Translations under genes and position numbers: made by a program
Shown here: positions 1 through 11,960 of the stretch, in pieces
How the letters are laid out: every line of letters begins with the position of its first letter
Numbering within the stretch: the stretch's first letter is position 1
The notes under the pieces: model-generated
Told to the model about the DNA's origin: nothing
Seen by the model: the letters and a program-made list of their open reading frames with translations, nothing else
Databases searched by the model: none
Assembly: GCA_024195265.1 (NCBI GenBank)
Contig: JAJLRJ010000013.1
Coordinates: forward strand, 18,524,794-18,588,793
Direction of reading: 5' to 3'
Length of the DNA: 64,000 nt
Origin: Dendrophyllia cribrosa
Taxonomy: Eukaryota; Cnidaria; Anthozoa; Scleractinia; Dendrophylliidae

Positions 1-890
1 TACAATCAAACCTCCTGTAAGCGACCACCCAAAATGTCAAGCCTAGGTGGTCGCTTACGAGAGTTCAGACCATATTGGGTCAAAATTTTGCCTTATTAGC
101 ATATGGTAACTGCAGAGACTTACCCGATGTGCCAATGCCCATCTAACCCCATGTACAGTAATAACTTTTAGTAGTCACAAAAAATTAATATTTAAGCTTT
201 CCAAAATATTTATTCAGAGTTTCATGGTTCGCTTCTGATAAACTACCTAATAAGGCGAATGGAACAAGTCTCACGATAGTTACAAATAATATTGAATCTT
301 TAATGTTGTCTAAACGTTAAGGGGAACTGAACATGAACTAATAAGGATTAGATTGCTAGCTTTAAATTTGACAGCCCTTTTATATTACTGGTGATTTACA
401 TGTTAACAAGCGTAAAAAACTGTACATTAACCCTTTAACACCCAAATTTCCACCAAAAAGACCCTTTTTCAGGCTACAAATGCCATTTTTATGGCCATTA
501 TCTAACCAAATTGAGGCCGAACAGTCAAAAACATCGTTTACAGCTCGGAAACTAAACCCTCCTACCATTTGTAGAAGAATTTGAGTTTGGCATAGGTTTT
601 GAACAAGAAAAACAAGACTTGTCTTGAGGAATGCGATAATGTTACAACACCTCATTATCCAATTTCCGCTCTATTATCTGTCGAGTGGTCGCTTACGGGA
701 GGTTTAAAACAAAAGAAAATTTAAAACTTTTAGCTCTAAAAGTGGTCACGGTCGCTTACGAGAGGTGGTCGCTTACAAGAGGTTCCAAATATAGTGATTT
801 GACTTGGAAACTTTTGGTATTTTGGAAAGCTGGTCGCTGAGGAGAGGTGGTCGCTTACGAGAGGTGGTCGCAATCGGAGGTTCGACTGCA
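1..890. mobile_element. Pogo/Tigger-like element with ggtcgcttacgagaggt repeats
   Basis: The left end TACAATCAAACCTCC and the inverted right end (cggaggttcgactg at about 875-888) form a TIR. Subterminal copies of ggtcgcttacgagaggt occur at about 48-62, 686-702, 748-782 and 848-880. No transposase frame is visible. The left end coincides with the window edge, so the boundary is uncertain. Confidence 0.6.
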
Positions 891-1298
891 GTAAACATTT
901 TAAAACAACAAATTTTAAAGTCAATTATAGTTTTACAGAGAAGATTTCATTCAACATGATATACAGTAAAAACTGGCGCTTCATGCAGCCACGGCTTCAT
1001 GAGTTGTGATCCGCCTACAATTCATCATGCATCACTGCATGAGTTACAGTGAAATTTAAAAGTTTTATTCTAAAAATACAGTTCCTACAAACAGCAGGTT
1101 TTCTTTTTGTTTAAACTGGCTTGGAAATCGAGTTTGATTTTAGTTTTACCTTCTCTCAGCGGGTAAAATTGTTGATTTTTTTAGCTCTGTTTGCTTGAAA
1201 TCCTGTCAGAGTCTAAAATAATTTTAACAGCTTTTCTTTGATTGACGTCCACTAAAACTCAACTTTATCCGACTGTTTTGAGGGCAGTGGGTCGCGTG

Positions 1299-1907
1299 TT
1301 AAGGTGGCTCCATATCGCTATTGGCCAGTCTTCCAAATAAAATATACATGACCTTGTTGCTGTCTTTCTAGAGTTCCGTTTCGCAATACTAGGCATAGTA
1401 TACACATACATGTAGCTTAGGCTTTCTCCTTTACGAAGAAGTCTAATTTGGCAATCTTGTCTCATTACTATGGCAACCACTGATTGATTTTTGGGGCTTG
1501 TTGTTCAAGGCTAGCAAACCTCTCGACGCCTTTTCTCGGTTTTTACACAGTAAATATTAGCGACTTTTGGCAAAACAGTATAAACATTCAGTAAGTCTCA
1601 TACGACAAAGCCATAAAACAATCGGTACATAATTTTCAGCAATTTACTCACTTCGTTTTTAACGTTTATTGGGTTTTGTGTACATTGTACAAAAATTGTT
1701 GTCTTTTCTCTGTGATCGCGAACCAAGAAAATCCTACCAATTTGCCAACTTTTATGAAAATTTACCGTGTGGAACGTGCGCAATTAACGTTTTAGCTATC
1801 GTAAAAACCTCTTTATTTTTGGACATCATCAAAATAAACTAACACGCGCTCGGGCCATTTTCGTACCCATGCCTTGCGCGCCAAAACACTATATGGAGCC
1901 ACCTTAA
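1299..1907. mobile_element. TTAA-flanked MITE A
   Basis: The ends TTAAGGTGGCTCCATAT and ATATGGAGCCACCTTAA are inverted, giving a TTAA target duplication. About 609 bases, non-coding. TTAA sites point to piggyBac- or Kolobok-type mobilisation. Confidence 0.8.
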
Positions 1908-2215
1908 TGGTAACCGCTGTAATACTTATCCATTGGATAGTGATTTATCCAGTGGATAGCGCTATCCACCTTTTGAACAAACCGGAGCCTGGTGTATAGT
2001 TCCAGTGTACTTGTAGAGTAATTTAATTTTGAATCAAACCGGGCCATTATTTTTAGGTTTCCATTCCTGAATTAAAATACATGTATGCCTTTCGGTTATT
2101 CAATAATTATGACAATAAAGACTGGCGAAATACAGTAGCCCCTTTTAAATCTGACAAATCAATGGTCCAACAAAAAATGTCCCTACTACATGTACATGTA
2201 CATACACAGAGACCA

Positions 2216-2447
2216 TTAAAGGGATAGTATCACGAGATCGAAACTTGAAAACGTCGGCCCACTTTTCAAGTTTAATACCGCAAATTCAAAAAGGCCGTCG
2301 AGAAGTGGAGGTATTTGTTGAATCAAAAAATCCGTTTTGATAGCCAAAAGAAAGAAAAAGTCACTTTTAACAGTGATATGTCCAAAATTCCGGTGCAAGA
2401 ATAGTGAACAGTGCCGCGCGTGGAACCTCGTGATACTATCCCTTTAA
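2216..2447. mobile_element. TTAA-flanked MITE B
   Basis: Ends TTAAAGGGATAGTATCACGA and its inverse (TCGTGATACTATCCCTTTAA). 232 bases, no coding capacity. Its right TTAA is also the left TTAA of the next element. Confidence 0.85.
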
Positions 2448-3247
2448 GGTGGCTGAACATAGTTTTACTGCACCTGTGCATCATTCATTGTCATTTTAAA
2501 ACCACTTACGACTGGGTGCCCAAAATTAGCGAGGCATAAGATTTAGCAACAAGCTTTATATTTTGATATTTTTGTTGAGCTTTTATGGTTCTGCCATGGC
2601 AACACGGTGGATTGGAAATCAGCCTGCAATATTTGGTTTCGTTGATTTTCAGAAAATCTAGTCATTAGATTTTGTCCATCATTTGTCTCTAGTAAACTCG
2701 TAAAAATATACTCGCATGTCAACACTAGTCTCATGTAATTTTGACAGAGGGATCTTCCGTAATTTGTTGTTTAATATGTTTGCGTTTTGTAAAAATCTCC
2801 TCTGTTAGATTTCAAATTTTTGGTGGCAGTTGAGTTCGCCATATTCGGAACTATTATTGTGCCAAATTTCGTGAAATTCTAATGAGTGGTTCCGTAGAAA
2901 TCAGCACGTTTCCGAGGAAAGTCGCTAAAACATCCAGTCACAATTTTTTGGTCAACTGTGCATGCGTTGCATTTGACTGGGTTCTCGATCCAAAGACAAA
3001 AACGACCAAAAAGGCAGTGTATTTCTTCAGTGGTTCTATATATTATCTCTGATTCAACAAACATTTTTACAAACAACAAATTGTTTCATTTTAAGACGAA
3101 AAACAACACTTTCGCGATCCACGCTGAGCAAAATAAAATGATCGCTGAATAGGCGCCACGTTTGTTTTTCTCAAAACTTTGCGCGCGCTGACTCACGTAA
3201 GCAGCTGAAATTGAAGAGCGCGCGCAAACTGTGTTCAGCCACCTTAA
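2444..3247. mobile_element. TTAA-flanked MITE C
   Basis: Ends TTAAGGTGGCTGAACA and TGTTCAGCCACCTTAA, about 804 bases. The outermost GGTGGCT is shared with MITE A, so the two are related families. Confidence 0.82.
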
Positions 3248-4675
3248 GCTTATTTAAAACTCTAAATTAACTAAATCCACATCTTACAGTGGATATGACA
3301 CAACTATAAAAAAAGCAAAACTAAAATGATCTAACATCATGAAGTAAGCTTGAGAACAATCGAACGATTAACGAATAAATGAATACAGTCTCGTTTTATC
3401 GAGAACCAGGCTGACCGAATTGTTAACCGGTCGATCGAGGTTCAAATATTTTGAATTTGGCAGTTGGACGAATACTGTTTTACCCCACCAAACTAAAATG
3501 CGCTCGATAAAATATTAAACCATTCACTGCTATAAAGAAATTATCCTACACTCTTCTTAGCGTACATTGTATAAAGCCAAAGCTCAGTAACTTAAGCTTA
3601 TACAGCCCAATTTAAGCTTACATTGTATAAAGCTTATGAAAGCTTCGTACTGACTGAAAAGATTACAAAGTATAAAGTTAAGTTTGTACTCACATTTTAG
3701 CGGCCTGATGTCGACCGTCGTCTCACATATTAATCTCAACTGCTAAGAAATAGCTCATTCTTGGATTAAACAGCGTCCAAACACACTGTAAAAAGTACAT
3801 GTACGTAAACGGTTGTTTGATACACCAAAGATGGCCGCCACATATTCAGACGGCCTTTGTTTGTGCTCACGTGATATATGACGCTAAGTAGAGAGGACAC
3901 TGGGAATGAGGTCACCGCGCGCGCGAATCTATAAAGATCAGAAGCCGGATTATTTACTTGAATTATTGGGTCTTTTCGAGTGAAAAAGTGCAGGATTCCA
4001 TGATGAGAGGTCCCTCATAAAACACGTATAAGGTATGACTTTAATATGTCAATTTGATCTTAAGAAGAGACGCAATTGTGAGTAATCTTTCATGTATTTT
4101 TTAAGCTTAATATTTACTTTGCGGGACGCTACATAAATTGCTTGTTTACAAATGTGTGCTCTGACATGCGATCGCATTGCCTTCCTACTCTAAACACACG
4201 TTTTATACGGCAAAATATAGAATACAACATAAGCTGGGGCCACTAAGCTATTTGCATCTCGCTGAATAATAACAACATATTGTTATGTTATGCATAAGCT
4301 TCGATCTACAAACGCGTTTGAAGATGTCATTATAATCGAGGAATTACCTTTTATACCGGCCAAGGTTTCATTTCGTTACGGCGTCAATACTATTTCAAAA
4401 AATGATTGTGTCGGGATAATGAGTGTGGAATGAGGGTATGAGCCAAAAAAAGCGAACATCAAATGTATCTTGCCGTACGATATCGCCTTGTGTAATTGTA
4501 TTCAAGTCCCGGCCCACAAGCCGACAATGGGCAACATGTGAGGTTGATGATTAACTTCGGCCTCCATACTTTCGTTGTGAAAGTAAGCTTATACATGTAT
4601 GACAATCACTCCTGTAGACTGAAGTCAAATTCAAACGTATTTTCAGTAAATTAAGTGAATAGCGTCTCAAGTTAT
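3248..4675. other. No gene recognised
   Basis: AT-rich sequence with several short direct repeats of taagcttacattgtataaagc (3560-3640). I see no supported exon, RNA gene or element ends. Confidence 0.5.
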
Positions 4676-4935
4676 TCCTGGGATTTCCCGAGAAATCCTG
4701 AGAACCCCTTCTTTTGAGCAAGCTTATTTCTGGTTTTCACACATTTCAGCCAAATCCCGAGAATTCTCGGCAATAACCGAGAAGGTGTTAAATCCTGCTG
4801 GAGGTGATCTCGAAATTTCCCAAGAATTTCCGGGAAATTTCGGTCGCACCAAAATGTACCAAGATTTCTTTAGAAATCCTGAGAAATTCTGAGAATTCCT
4901 GAGAATGTTGCTTTTCTCGAGAATTCTCGGAAATC
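4676..4935. repeat. Cluster of gagaattctcgg-like palindromic repeats
   Basis: Many imperfect copies of cctgagaattc, cgagaattctcgg and cccgagaa occur in both orientations within about 260 bases. They overlap the 3' end of the MGKRKY-type open frame. Confidence 0.6.
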
Positions 4936-5621
4936 ATTTCGCACGGGCAACTGTGGCATACATTCCTTCAAATCACGAAAGTACCCATTGACTTTAAGCT
5001 CATCACTGAGATCAAAACAGAGCTCTTCTTTAACAGAATGTAAAGTGCCAATTTGTACACTGTCAAGAAATTGAACAAGTTTGTAGTATGGTAGAAGAGC
5101 AGGCACACGGCAGTTTGCTACTTTTAAGCATGTAAATTTTGTCCCCTTGGATAGTGCCTTCTTAAATGAAAGGGAATGGCGTACTTTCATGTACTTTCTT
5201 TTGCCCATAACACCCATGCTGTAATAAACTGACACACTTCTAAGTATGTTATCATCACTATTCTCATACATCTTACACTTAGCATTATGAAAAGTAGATG
5301 CAACTTGTTTGGCCAGCTTAGGTTTCTTACTAACTAATGAACAGACAAGATTCTTGGAGAACTTAGTGTCCAATATGTCCACAAGTCCAACAGCAACTGC
5401 CTTATCACTCTCCTCAGTACCACCATGAATATCTGTGGCTGCATTGTATGTCTCCAACACTCTTCTTCGCTTTGCCCTCTCTGACAGCTCGTCCGAGGTA
5501 GGGTGCTTTTGTCTCCGAGATATTGAAACTGAAGAAAGGAAATTTTCCTTTTCACTGTTCCTATTCCCTTTATCTTGAAGTCCCTCCGGAAGTACTGCAA
5601 CCTCATTATTAGCATCAATAA
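4870..5621 (-). CDS. Fragment of a hypothetical protein with MGKRKY motif
   Basis: An open frame of about 250 codons. It runs from a likely splice acceptor (ttttttaagcag near 5621) through KRRRVLETYNAATDIHGG, VSKKPKLAKQVASTFHNAKC and YYSMGVMGKRKYMKVRHSLS to a stop at about 4870. The mix of conserved-looking blocks is reminiscent of a repeated cnidarian protein family, but I cannot name it. The last 20 or so codons are read from a cluster of gagaattctcgg-type repeats, so the natural C-terminus is probably truncated. Treat as a gene or mobile-element fragment. Confidence 0.45.
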
Positions 5622-5639
5622 TCTGCTTAAAAAATAAAA

Positions 5640-7590
5640 ATGATAACCGAGGGTTATCAGAAAGTTAGGCTCAGGCTAACTTTGACACACTACAACCCAT
5701 TCCACTGAAAGAATGGCAAAGTTTAATACATGATTTCTGCACAACCCCATACATGAATTATGTATATGTTACGGTTCTATCTTACGCTTAGTACAATGAT
5801 ATTTTCTTCTTCTTTTTTTTTATTATTATACATTGGCATACACCAAAAAATACAAATTGTGCCAAGGGAAAATTTGAGCCATGACATATACAATTTGTTA
5901 CTCGATTGTATTCATGCTTGCTTACAGGGTTAGCAAGTATGACTTTGACCTATGTATAACGAGAGGCTACACTGGTAGCCTGTACTCATGCACTTGCATA
6001 AGAAAGTTTTACGGTTTATTTTAAATGGGTCACGCACCCCTTCTCCCTCAACGAATTTTGCGTGACACACTCAAGAACACGTCAAGACACGTTTTCTGAG
6101 TGAATATTTAATTTATTGATTCCTGATCAAATCCACACTCGTCTAATATTTCCCAAACAGCTACTTCTTTCTGTTACATTTGAAAAGACTACTTTTAAAA
6201 GCAATGAAATCAGTAAACGATCAGGCTATTTTTTAATTTTAGTGAGTCGACGCGTGTGAAGTTAGAACTATGAATTTAGGTCTTGTTTTGTTTACATATG
6301 ATATTATTACGACTGAATTTGAGTACGTTTTATAAACATTACTCCAAAACTAACGAGAACACTTGGCTTGAGTGGAAGACAACTTAACCTTTTCTTCTTT
6401 TATGGACTGATGGGTTGCTGCTTGCTGTTCTCTGACCGCCTTCTTCTGCTTCATAAACGTGCCAACATTAAATCGAGCAAACGTTTTGAGAGGTGGCATA
6501 GGCATCCTTACTACCTTCGTCAGTCTAAGAATAGAGTGAACACAGTTGGAATAGATGAGTGGTGACCATTCCAAAAAGCGAAAGCGTGCAAAATTTTGAC
6601 GTTCGTCGACGAAAATAAAAACATAGAATTCTTACCTGATAACCAGATACTAAATTATTCTCGATATAAGCACCTCATTTTCGACCACGGCAAAGCCTTT
6701 TGAGCGAGTAAGCAACTGATATTCACGTGTAGAGACAACTTTAGATGTATTCCTTCCACGAAAGCATCTAAAAGAACCTAAACTTGGGTTTTGTTCATTA
6801 ACATTTCTCGGCAATGTTTGGTATCAAATAAAAACTTGATTCGCGAAAAATCTTCACATGGCCCTTTCCAAGCTCCAAATGCATCAAGGGAGGAGAAAAA
6901 TGCCGACAAAAAGGGGTCCTCTGCGTAATGCTGTGCGAATTTTTTTCTCGTCTCCAGTCTCCCAGGCGAAAAGACCGCGCGCGCTCGATCACATTTTTCG
7001 AGGCCGGATTTCGATCCCAGTTTGCCCGGCGTGATTAGTAAACTAGAGAGAAATAAATGCACTACCTGGTTGAGTTATGGTAGATTTTCACGTTTTAGCC
7101 AATGAGGTGGACGGTTTCAACAATATCACAATTAACACCTGTCTACATTCCTTGCTGTTGGGTTGCCTAGTTCTTACTAGGACCATTACTAAATCAACCA
7201 ACAAAGCGTTGTGTATTTATTAAAATGTGGCTTGTGCGATGCTATGTCGGCTACACTTGCCGACACTTATATTAACGTGTTGTCGAATATCAGAGCTCAT
7301 ACGGAATCGAAAATCATATCAAGAAGGAACACAATATGGAGCCAAGGAACCTCGAAGATCATATTACCATCTTAAAGAAATGCAACAGTAAACTTGACTG
7401 CCTGATATATGAAATGTTATATATTAAATACTCAATACTCATTCAGACTCAATCAGGGCAAAATTGTTTGTTTAATTAACGCAGTTTCCTATTAGTAACT
7501 TTTTCTTGTCACTTAACGTATTTTGTCACCTTACGCGCATAATTGTAGATCTATTTAAAATGGAAGAACTGACGTACACATTTTACTTGA
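5640..7590. other. No gene recognised
   Basis: Short open frames at 6350-6574 and 6778-7062 (minus) lack family signals or supporting splice structure. AT-rich elsewhere. Nothing supportable is seen. Confidence 0.45.
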
Positions 7591-8550
7591 CATTGGCTGC
7601 GGCCGCACTAGAGTAGTTAACCCGGTTATTTGCAATTAATTAATTAAAATTAACTGGTTTAACAAAATTCCTGATGCGGCCGCGTATTTTTGGCGTTCAC
7701 CGAATTTTAACCGTGTTAGCGGTTCCCATGGAAATTAATTAAAGAACGGTAGTTTTTTTTATTTAAACCACCTCGCTAGGTAGTTTAGTGCAGGTTAACT
7801 TTCCCGATCTGTCAATCATCTTCGCTTACGCGGTTATTTTTGGCTTCCTGTTGAATTCGTAGACCTTCGTAGGGACGACTTTCAATTTCAAATAGAGAAA
7901 GGAAAACCGTCGTGTGTTTATGTTCTTCACTAAAGCTAAATTTGATCATTTGACTGTTAACTCACCAAGTGCGGCCGCAGGCAATGACATCCCGAAGATG
8001 TCGAAACGTCGTTTATTGACTTTCGCTATTTTTTGTATTGAAAATATTCCCTCAAGCGTTATAAGCCTTACTTATTCGAAAAGGTGTTTGCAATGAAATA
8101 ACCGAGTTTATTTTTGTGAGCGGCCGCACTTCAGAAGGTTGAACTTTGAACGTGAGAGATCACGTTATCATTTGCTATATTCTTTATTCTTTTTTTTCTA
8201 TTCATCTGATGGGAACGAAGAACGAAATAAGCCTACCAAAGCATTGCCAAGGCATCCGCCGGGCAGCAACCACGACGGCGAAGGCAGCGAGAGCGGCACA
8301 AGACGCACAAAACAATACGATTAATGAGCGAAAGCAATGCTTCTGCATGTGCATTTTACTTTTTGGTATTCCCTGAAAAACAACATCATCAAATGATCAA
8401 ATTATATGTTTTGTGGAGAACATAACACACGACGGTTTTCTTTTCTCTATTTAAAATTGACAGTCGTCCCAACGAAGTCTACGAATTCAACAGGGAGTCA
8501 AAAATTACCGCGCTGGTGAAGATGATGGACAGATCGGGAAAGTTAACCTG

Positions 8551-8660
8551 GGATCAATTCAATAAAACTTAGTGTAATTTACAAGTGTAGCCATTGTTTC
8601 AGGGGTTGAAAACAATAGCTACACTTGTAAATTACACTTGTAAAAGTTTTAATAGAATTT
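8551..8660. mobile_element. Palindromic ggrtcaattcaataaaa MITE, degraded copy
   Basis: Almost a complete hairpin. It is homologous to the better-preserved copy at 39422-39539 and inserted in the right arm of the 7591-9076 element. Confidence 0.75.
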
Positions 8661-8707
8661 TTCCGTCTTTAGACCTTAAAGATGCAAATTAACACGTCGC
8701 GACCGTA

Positions 8708-8869
8708 GGCATGCAAATGAGAGGTTCTTGTTTCCTTTTCTTTTGCCTGATTACAAGCTTGTACAAAAAGTGCCGCAATTTTGATTGTCATTCGATTTCT
8801 TTTTGCATCACACAATACAGTTGGGCGGGCTGCAATTAAATAGAAACAAGGACCTCTCATTTGCATGCC
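8708..8869. mobile_element. TA-flanked MITE with GGCATGCAAATGAGAGG ends
   Basis: Inverted ends GGCATGCAAATGAGAGG and CCTCTCATTTGCATGCC, flanked by TA on both sides (8706-8707 and 8870-8871). About 162 bases, nested in the same right arm. Confidence 0.82.
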
Positions 8870-9371
8870 TAAACTACCTAGTGAGGTGGTTTGAAAAAAC
8901 CCGGTTAAAAAAATATATTGTTCTTTAATAAATTTCCATGGAAACCGCTAACACGGTTTAAATTCGGTGAACGCCAAAAATACGTGGCCGCATCAGGAAT
9001 TTTGTTAAACCAGCTAATTTTAATCAATTAATTGCAAGTAACCCGGTCAACTACTCTAGTGCGGCCGCAGCCAATGGTAAACAATCCTTGTTTCCCGCTA
9101 CATTGACACGTGCAGTGGGGAGCCTTTCATAAATGAAATGAGTCAATCAGGGATCACCATTTCAATCCCGTGGTTGCTTGGCGCCACGTTCAAAACATGC
9201 GTTCATAGGCCTTTATCACGACCCGCCATTTTGTATAAAAACAAAAGATTTATACGCCGCCAAGCCTCGCAGTAAAAAAGTTGAAAACGAGGTTAGGGGG
9301 GGGGGGGGGAGAACAAAGCATTTTATTCTCCGGGGATTCAACATGGCCGCCGCGTGATAAAGGCCTATTCA

Positions 9372-9826
9372 GTCGGCGAAGAAACGCAAGAGTAAAGACA
9401 TACTGTGAAAACGGAAAAGTTCGAACGAGTTTATCTTGCCCTCATCATCAGCTTACCTTCACTGTTACAGCAGTCCTCACGAAGACCACTCAAGGAGATA
9501 TTTTAGCAAATGGAAATATTGGTAAAGGTCAGGAAATAATACTTCAATTTGCTTTACATTGTGCGTCTTTCGTTGTAACATGTAGAGACAACATGCGACA
9601 GGAAATTTCGTTATTTCGTCGTTAAATGGTCTTTCTTTTACAATTTTCATTTTAAAGCCATAAACTGAACCTTGTTTCTTGTTTTGCAGTGTGTAACATT
9701 GTCAGTGGAAACGGGACATTTCCAAAACAAGACGAGCACGTTAATATTACAATGTGTCCCGACGAATTCGCACACGAGGCCGGCATCGAGGAAAACAACA
9801 TCTTGTTAGCTGGGTCGAGTTCATGA
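9372..9826 (+). CDS. Possible two-exon hypothetical fragment
   Basis: An open stretch ends at 9521 (TYCENGKVRTSLSCPHHQLT, then TTQGDILANGNI) before a gt, in phase 1. An exon from 9690 after ttttgcag continues in phase with CNIVSGNGTFPKQDEHVNIT, MCPDEFAHEAGIEENN and a stop at 9824-9826. The phase match and composition suggest real ancestry. The 5' limit and the family are unknown. It sits between mobile elements and may itself be one. Confidence 0.35.
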
Positions 9827-10029
9827 TGATGAATATAAAAAGGTAAGCCTTGTTCTTCTGCCAAATGTATGATGTCAATTCTAAAAACGAACGTTTGTTT
9901 TATTTTGTCTGAATAACTGATCCGTAAAAGTTTTGTAATATTCCGGTGTGCAACATTTTGACCAAGTTGTTGTCACAAAATATATAATAATTATTTAAAA
10001 ACAAGTTAACATACACCGGGGCTACTGAT

Positions 10030-10486
10030 TTCCCTTTCGTAAACGGTCGATGCCATTTTTAACGGTTGATGCCATCATTAGCATTCATTAGTAACCAAGC
10101 CTTTTGTAATGGTCGATGCTATTTCTCCCTAGTTTATGCCTGGATTGGGACGAAAGTAGGCTATCATTATTAGATAAAATTGGGCCTAGGTAAAGCAATT
10201 ATTAGATCTAAGCTAGATTCGAGGTTAGGTAAGATTTAGGGTTAGGGTGACTCGTTATTGATATATATTAAGAAAAGCACCTTTTATAATTAAATTTTTT
10301 TGGGGTTTGCCGGATCAACCCAGTGGTGTAGTGGTAAAGGAGAGATGTTAGCATACAGAGGTTTCGGGTTCGATTCTAGGTAATTAATTGCATTTTTCTT
10401 TTTCTGATATAGAAAAAATAATTCTAAAATTGGTGAAAATTTTGCTAAGTGTCGCTAAAATGGCATCGACCGTTTACGAAAGGGAC
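10030..10486. mobile_element. TIR element carrying a tRNA-like sequence, copy 1
   Basis: Ends ttccctttcgtaaacggtcg and inverse, with a second inner atggcatcgacc motif. The interior (taggtaaagc, gatctaagctaga, tcttaatatatat in inverse) matches the copy at 51703-52296 in opposite orientation. About 457 bases. Confidence 0.75.
10311..10380 (+). other. tRNA-like sequence (Pol III A and B boxes) inside the TIR element
   Basis: tggtgtagtggtaaagg resembles an A box and D arm, and gggttcgattct a B box and T loop, at normal spacing. The acceptor stem does not pair, so this is a tRNA-derived module rather than a tRNA gene. Confidence 0.55.
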
Positions 10487-10489
10487 AAT

Positions 10490-11330
10490 TGCACCGGCGC
10501 TATTCATCGTGTCAAAGTATGTAAAATAGAGAGAAAGAGTTGCGTTGTCTTCGCATCGCGTTCGCGCGAGAAGGCCTCGCGTATTTTTATTCAAAATGGC
10601 TTAACCTTGTGCTAATTGTGATGTCATATCTCGTCACCAGAGCAACCGATTGCCTCCAAACTTTACTAAAATGTATCTCAAGGATAAACGAAGAAAATGG
10701 CATGTGCTTACAATAAATGTTCTTGAAGAAAATCGAAGAAAAACCTTAAGGGGTGTGTGTGGCGTCCGCTCTTCTACCCCTTGGAATTGTACATCCGAGG
10801 ATTAAAGAGGCAATCACGACGGCTAAACTGTAGAATACCCGGCCACTTATTTGTATGTCATTGAATATGAATGCTTTCTTTTGTTTACATGTGCATCGTT
10901 TTACGAAACGTTCAGAGATATGGAAGTCTAAAATCGCTCCTTTTCAAATTCCTCAGTGAATCCTTCTCAAAATGTTTTATTGAACCATTTCAGCTGCCAG
11001 TTCCTCAGCCAAGCTTCAGCCGCACGAGGACATCTAATGTTCAGCCTTCCGGCGGATCAGACCATACCACCTTCTTCCACCGTTTCAGCATGAGCAGGTT
11101 CAAGTCAGCACAGGATATCCATCTCTGAGAAATAATTCTAATGAGAGATGCCTTATATTGGTCAGTTATATTCTTTATGGGTTGGGTGTGGCGGGTAAAT
11201 AGATCTCTGGATGAACCTATCAAAGCATACCTCATGCACACACGTTCGGCCAGAAGTCCCCAGACTTCTAATTCGATTTAACGTAGTTGTAATTAGATTA
11301 ACTTATGGGAACCCTAGGGTTGGTGTGGTT
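10490..11330. other. No gene recognised
   Basis: Small open frames only, none with a recognisable motif or matched splice sites. Confidence 0.4.
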
Positions 11331-11337
11331 TTTAGCT

Positions 11338-11343
11338 CCCCCC

Positions 11344-11396
<53 letters not shown>
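11338..11396. repeat. Oligo-C run followed by (AC)n
   Basis: 23 C bases, then 18 AC dinucleotides. Simple repeat. Confidence 0.97.
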
Positions 11397-11401
<5 letters not shown>

Positions 11402-11571
11402 CATTTTTTTGGTTCTCTTAACGGGTTATACGGTTAGGTCGGCCTTTTTTTCGAATTAGGTTTGGCTTGCTTTCGGCTTTTCGACTTTTCTTCGGATAAA
11501 CTTTGTCGTCGTCATCGTCGTCGTCATCGTCTCCTGCGCAATCTCCCGTTTAGTTACACCGAATTTAATTA

Positions 11572-11960
11572 TTTATCTATGATGGAACGGCAGATTTATG
11601 AGAGACTCATTAACCTTTCGTGGGTCAGCTCTTTGGAATTTAGTTAATTGTAATAATAAAATAGACAATCTGAACTTTAAAGAAATCAAAAGACTACTTA
11701 TTACCGAGGGATATTTTAACAACTTTCTCTTAGACAGTTCCACTGCCTCTACATCTCGATATAGAGACAGTGATTACGTGTATTTTTAGAAATTAAAATT
11801 ATTATTTTAAGGCTTTAGATTAATACTTTGTTATAAGTTCCGTACTTATTAATTTTTATGTACATACAGTAGTTCAATTAGCATATATTAGTTTAGTAGT
11901 ATACACGACCCCACAAGCTTTTTAGCTTTAATTCTTATCGTGTTAAAATAAAGGTTTTAT
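11572..11960 (+). mobile_element. 5'-truncated LINE: reverse-transcriptase C-terminus and 3' tail
   Basis: Reads MRDSLTFRGSALWNLVNCNN and NFKEIKRLLI, the usual closing segment of non-LTR ORF2 proteins (RxSLxxRGxxLWN). It is followed by a short 3' UTR with aataaag and an atgttatgtttatg tail. Confidence 0.6.

Larger units (their letters stand above)
7591..9076. mobile_element. Large inverted-repeat element with NotI-type ends
   Basis: The ends read cattggctgcggccgcacta and its inverse. The left arm (7591-about 7945) matches the right arm (about 8375-9076) over about 350 bases, including the ttcccgatctgtc and accgtcgtgtgtt segments. The right arm is interrupted by two other MITEs (8551-8660 and 8708-8869). 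Internal gcggccgc sites occur at about 7970 and 8120. The inner part (about 8230-8480) is shared with 52310-52470. No transposase frame. Confidence 0.75.

Noticed and set aside
6350..7062. Two minus-strand frames of 74 and 94 codons
   Set aside because: No recognisable motifs, no phase-matched splice partners and overlapping alternative frames. Could not be supported.
10311..10380. Functional tRNA gene
   Set aside because: A- and B-box-like motifs are present but the acceptor arm does not pair. It is a tRNA-derived module in a mobile element. The same holds for 44164-44240 and 58890-58946.
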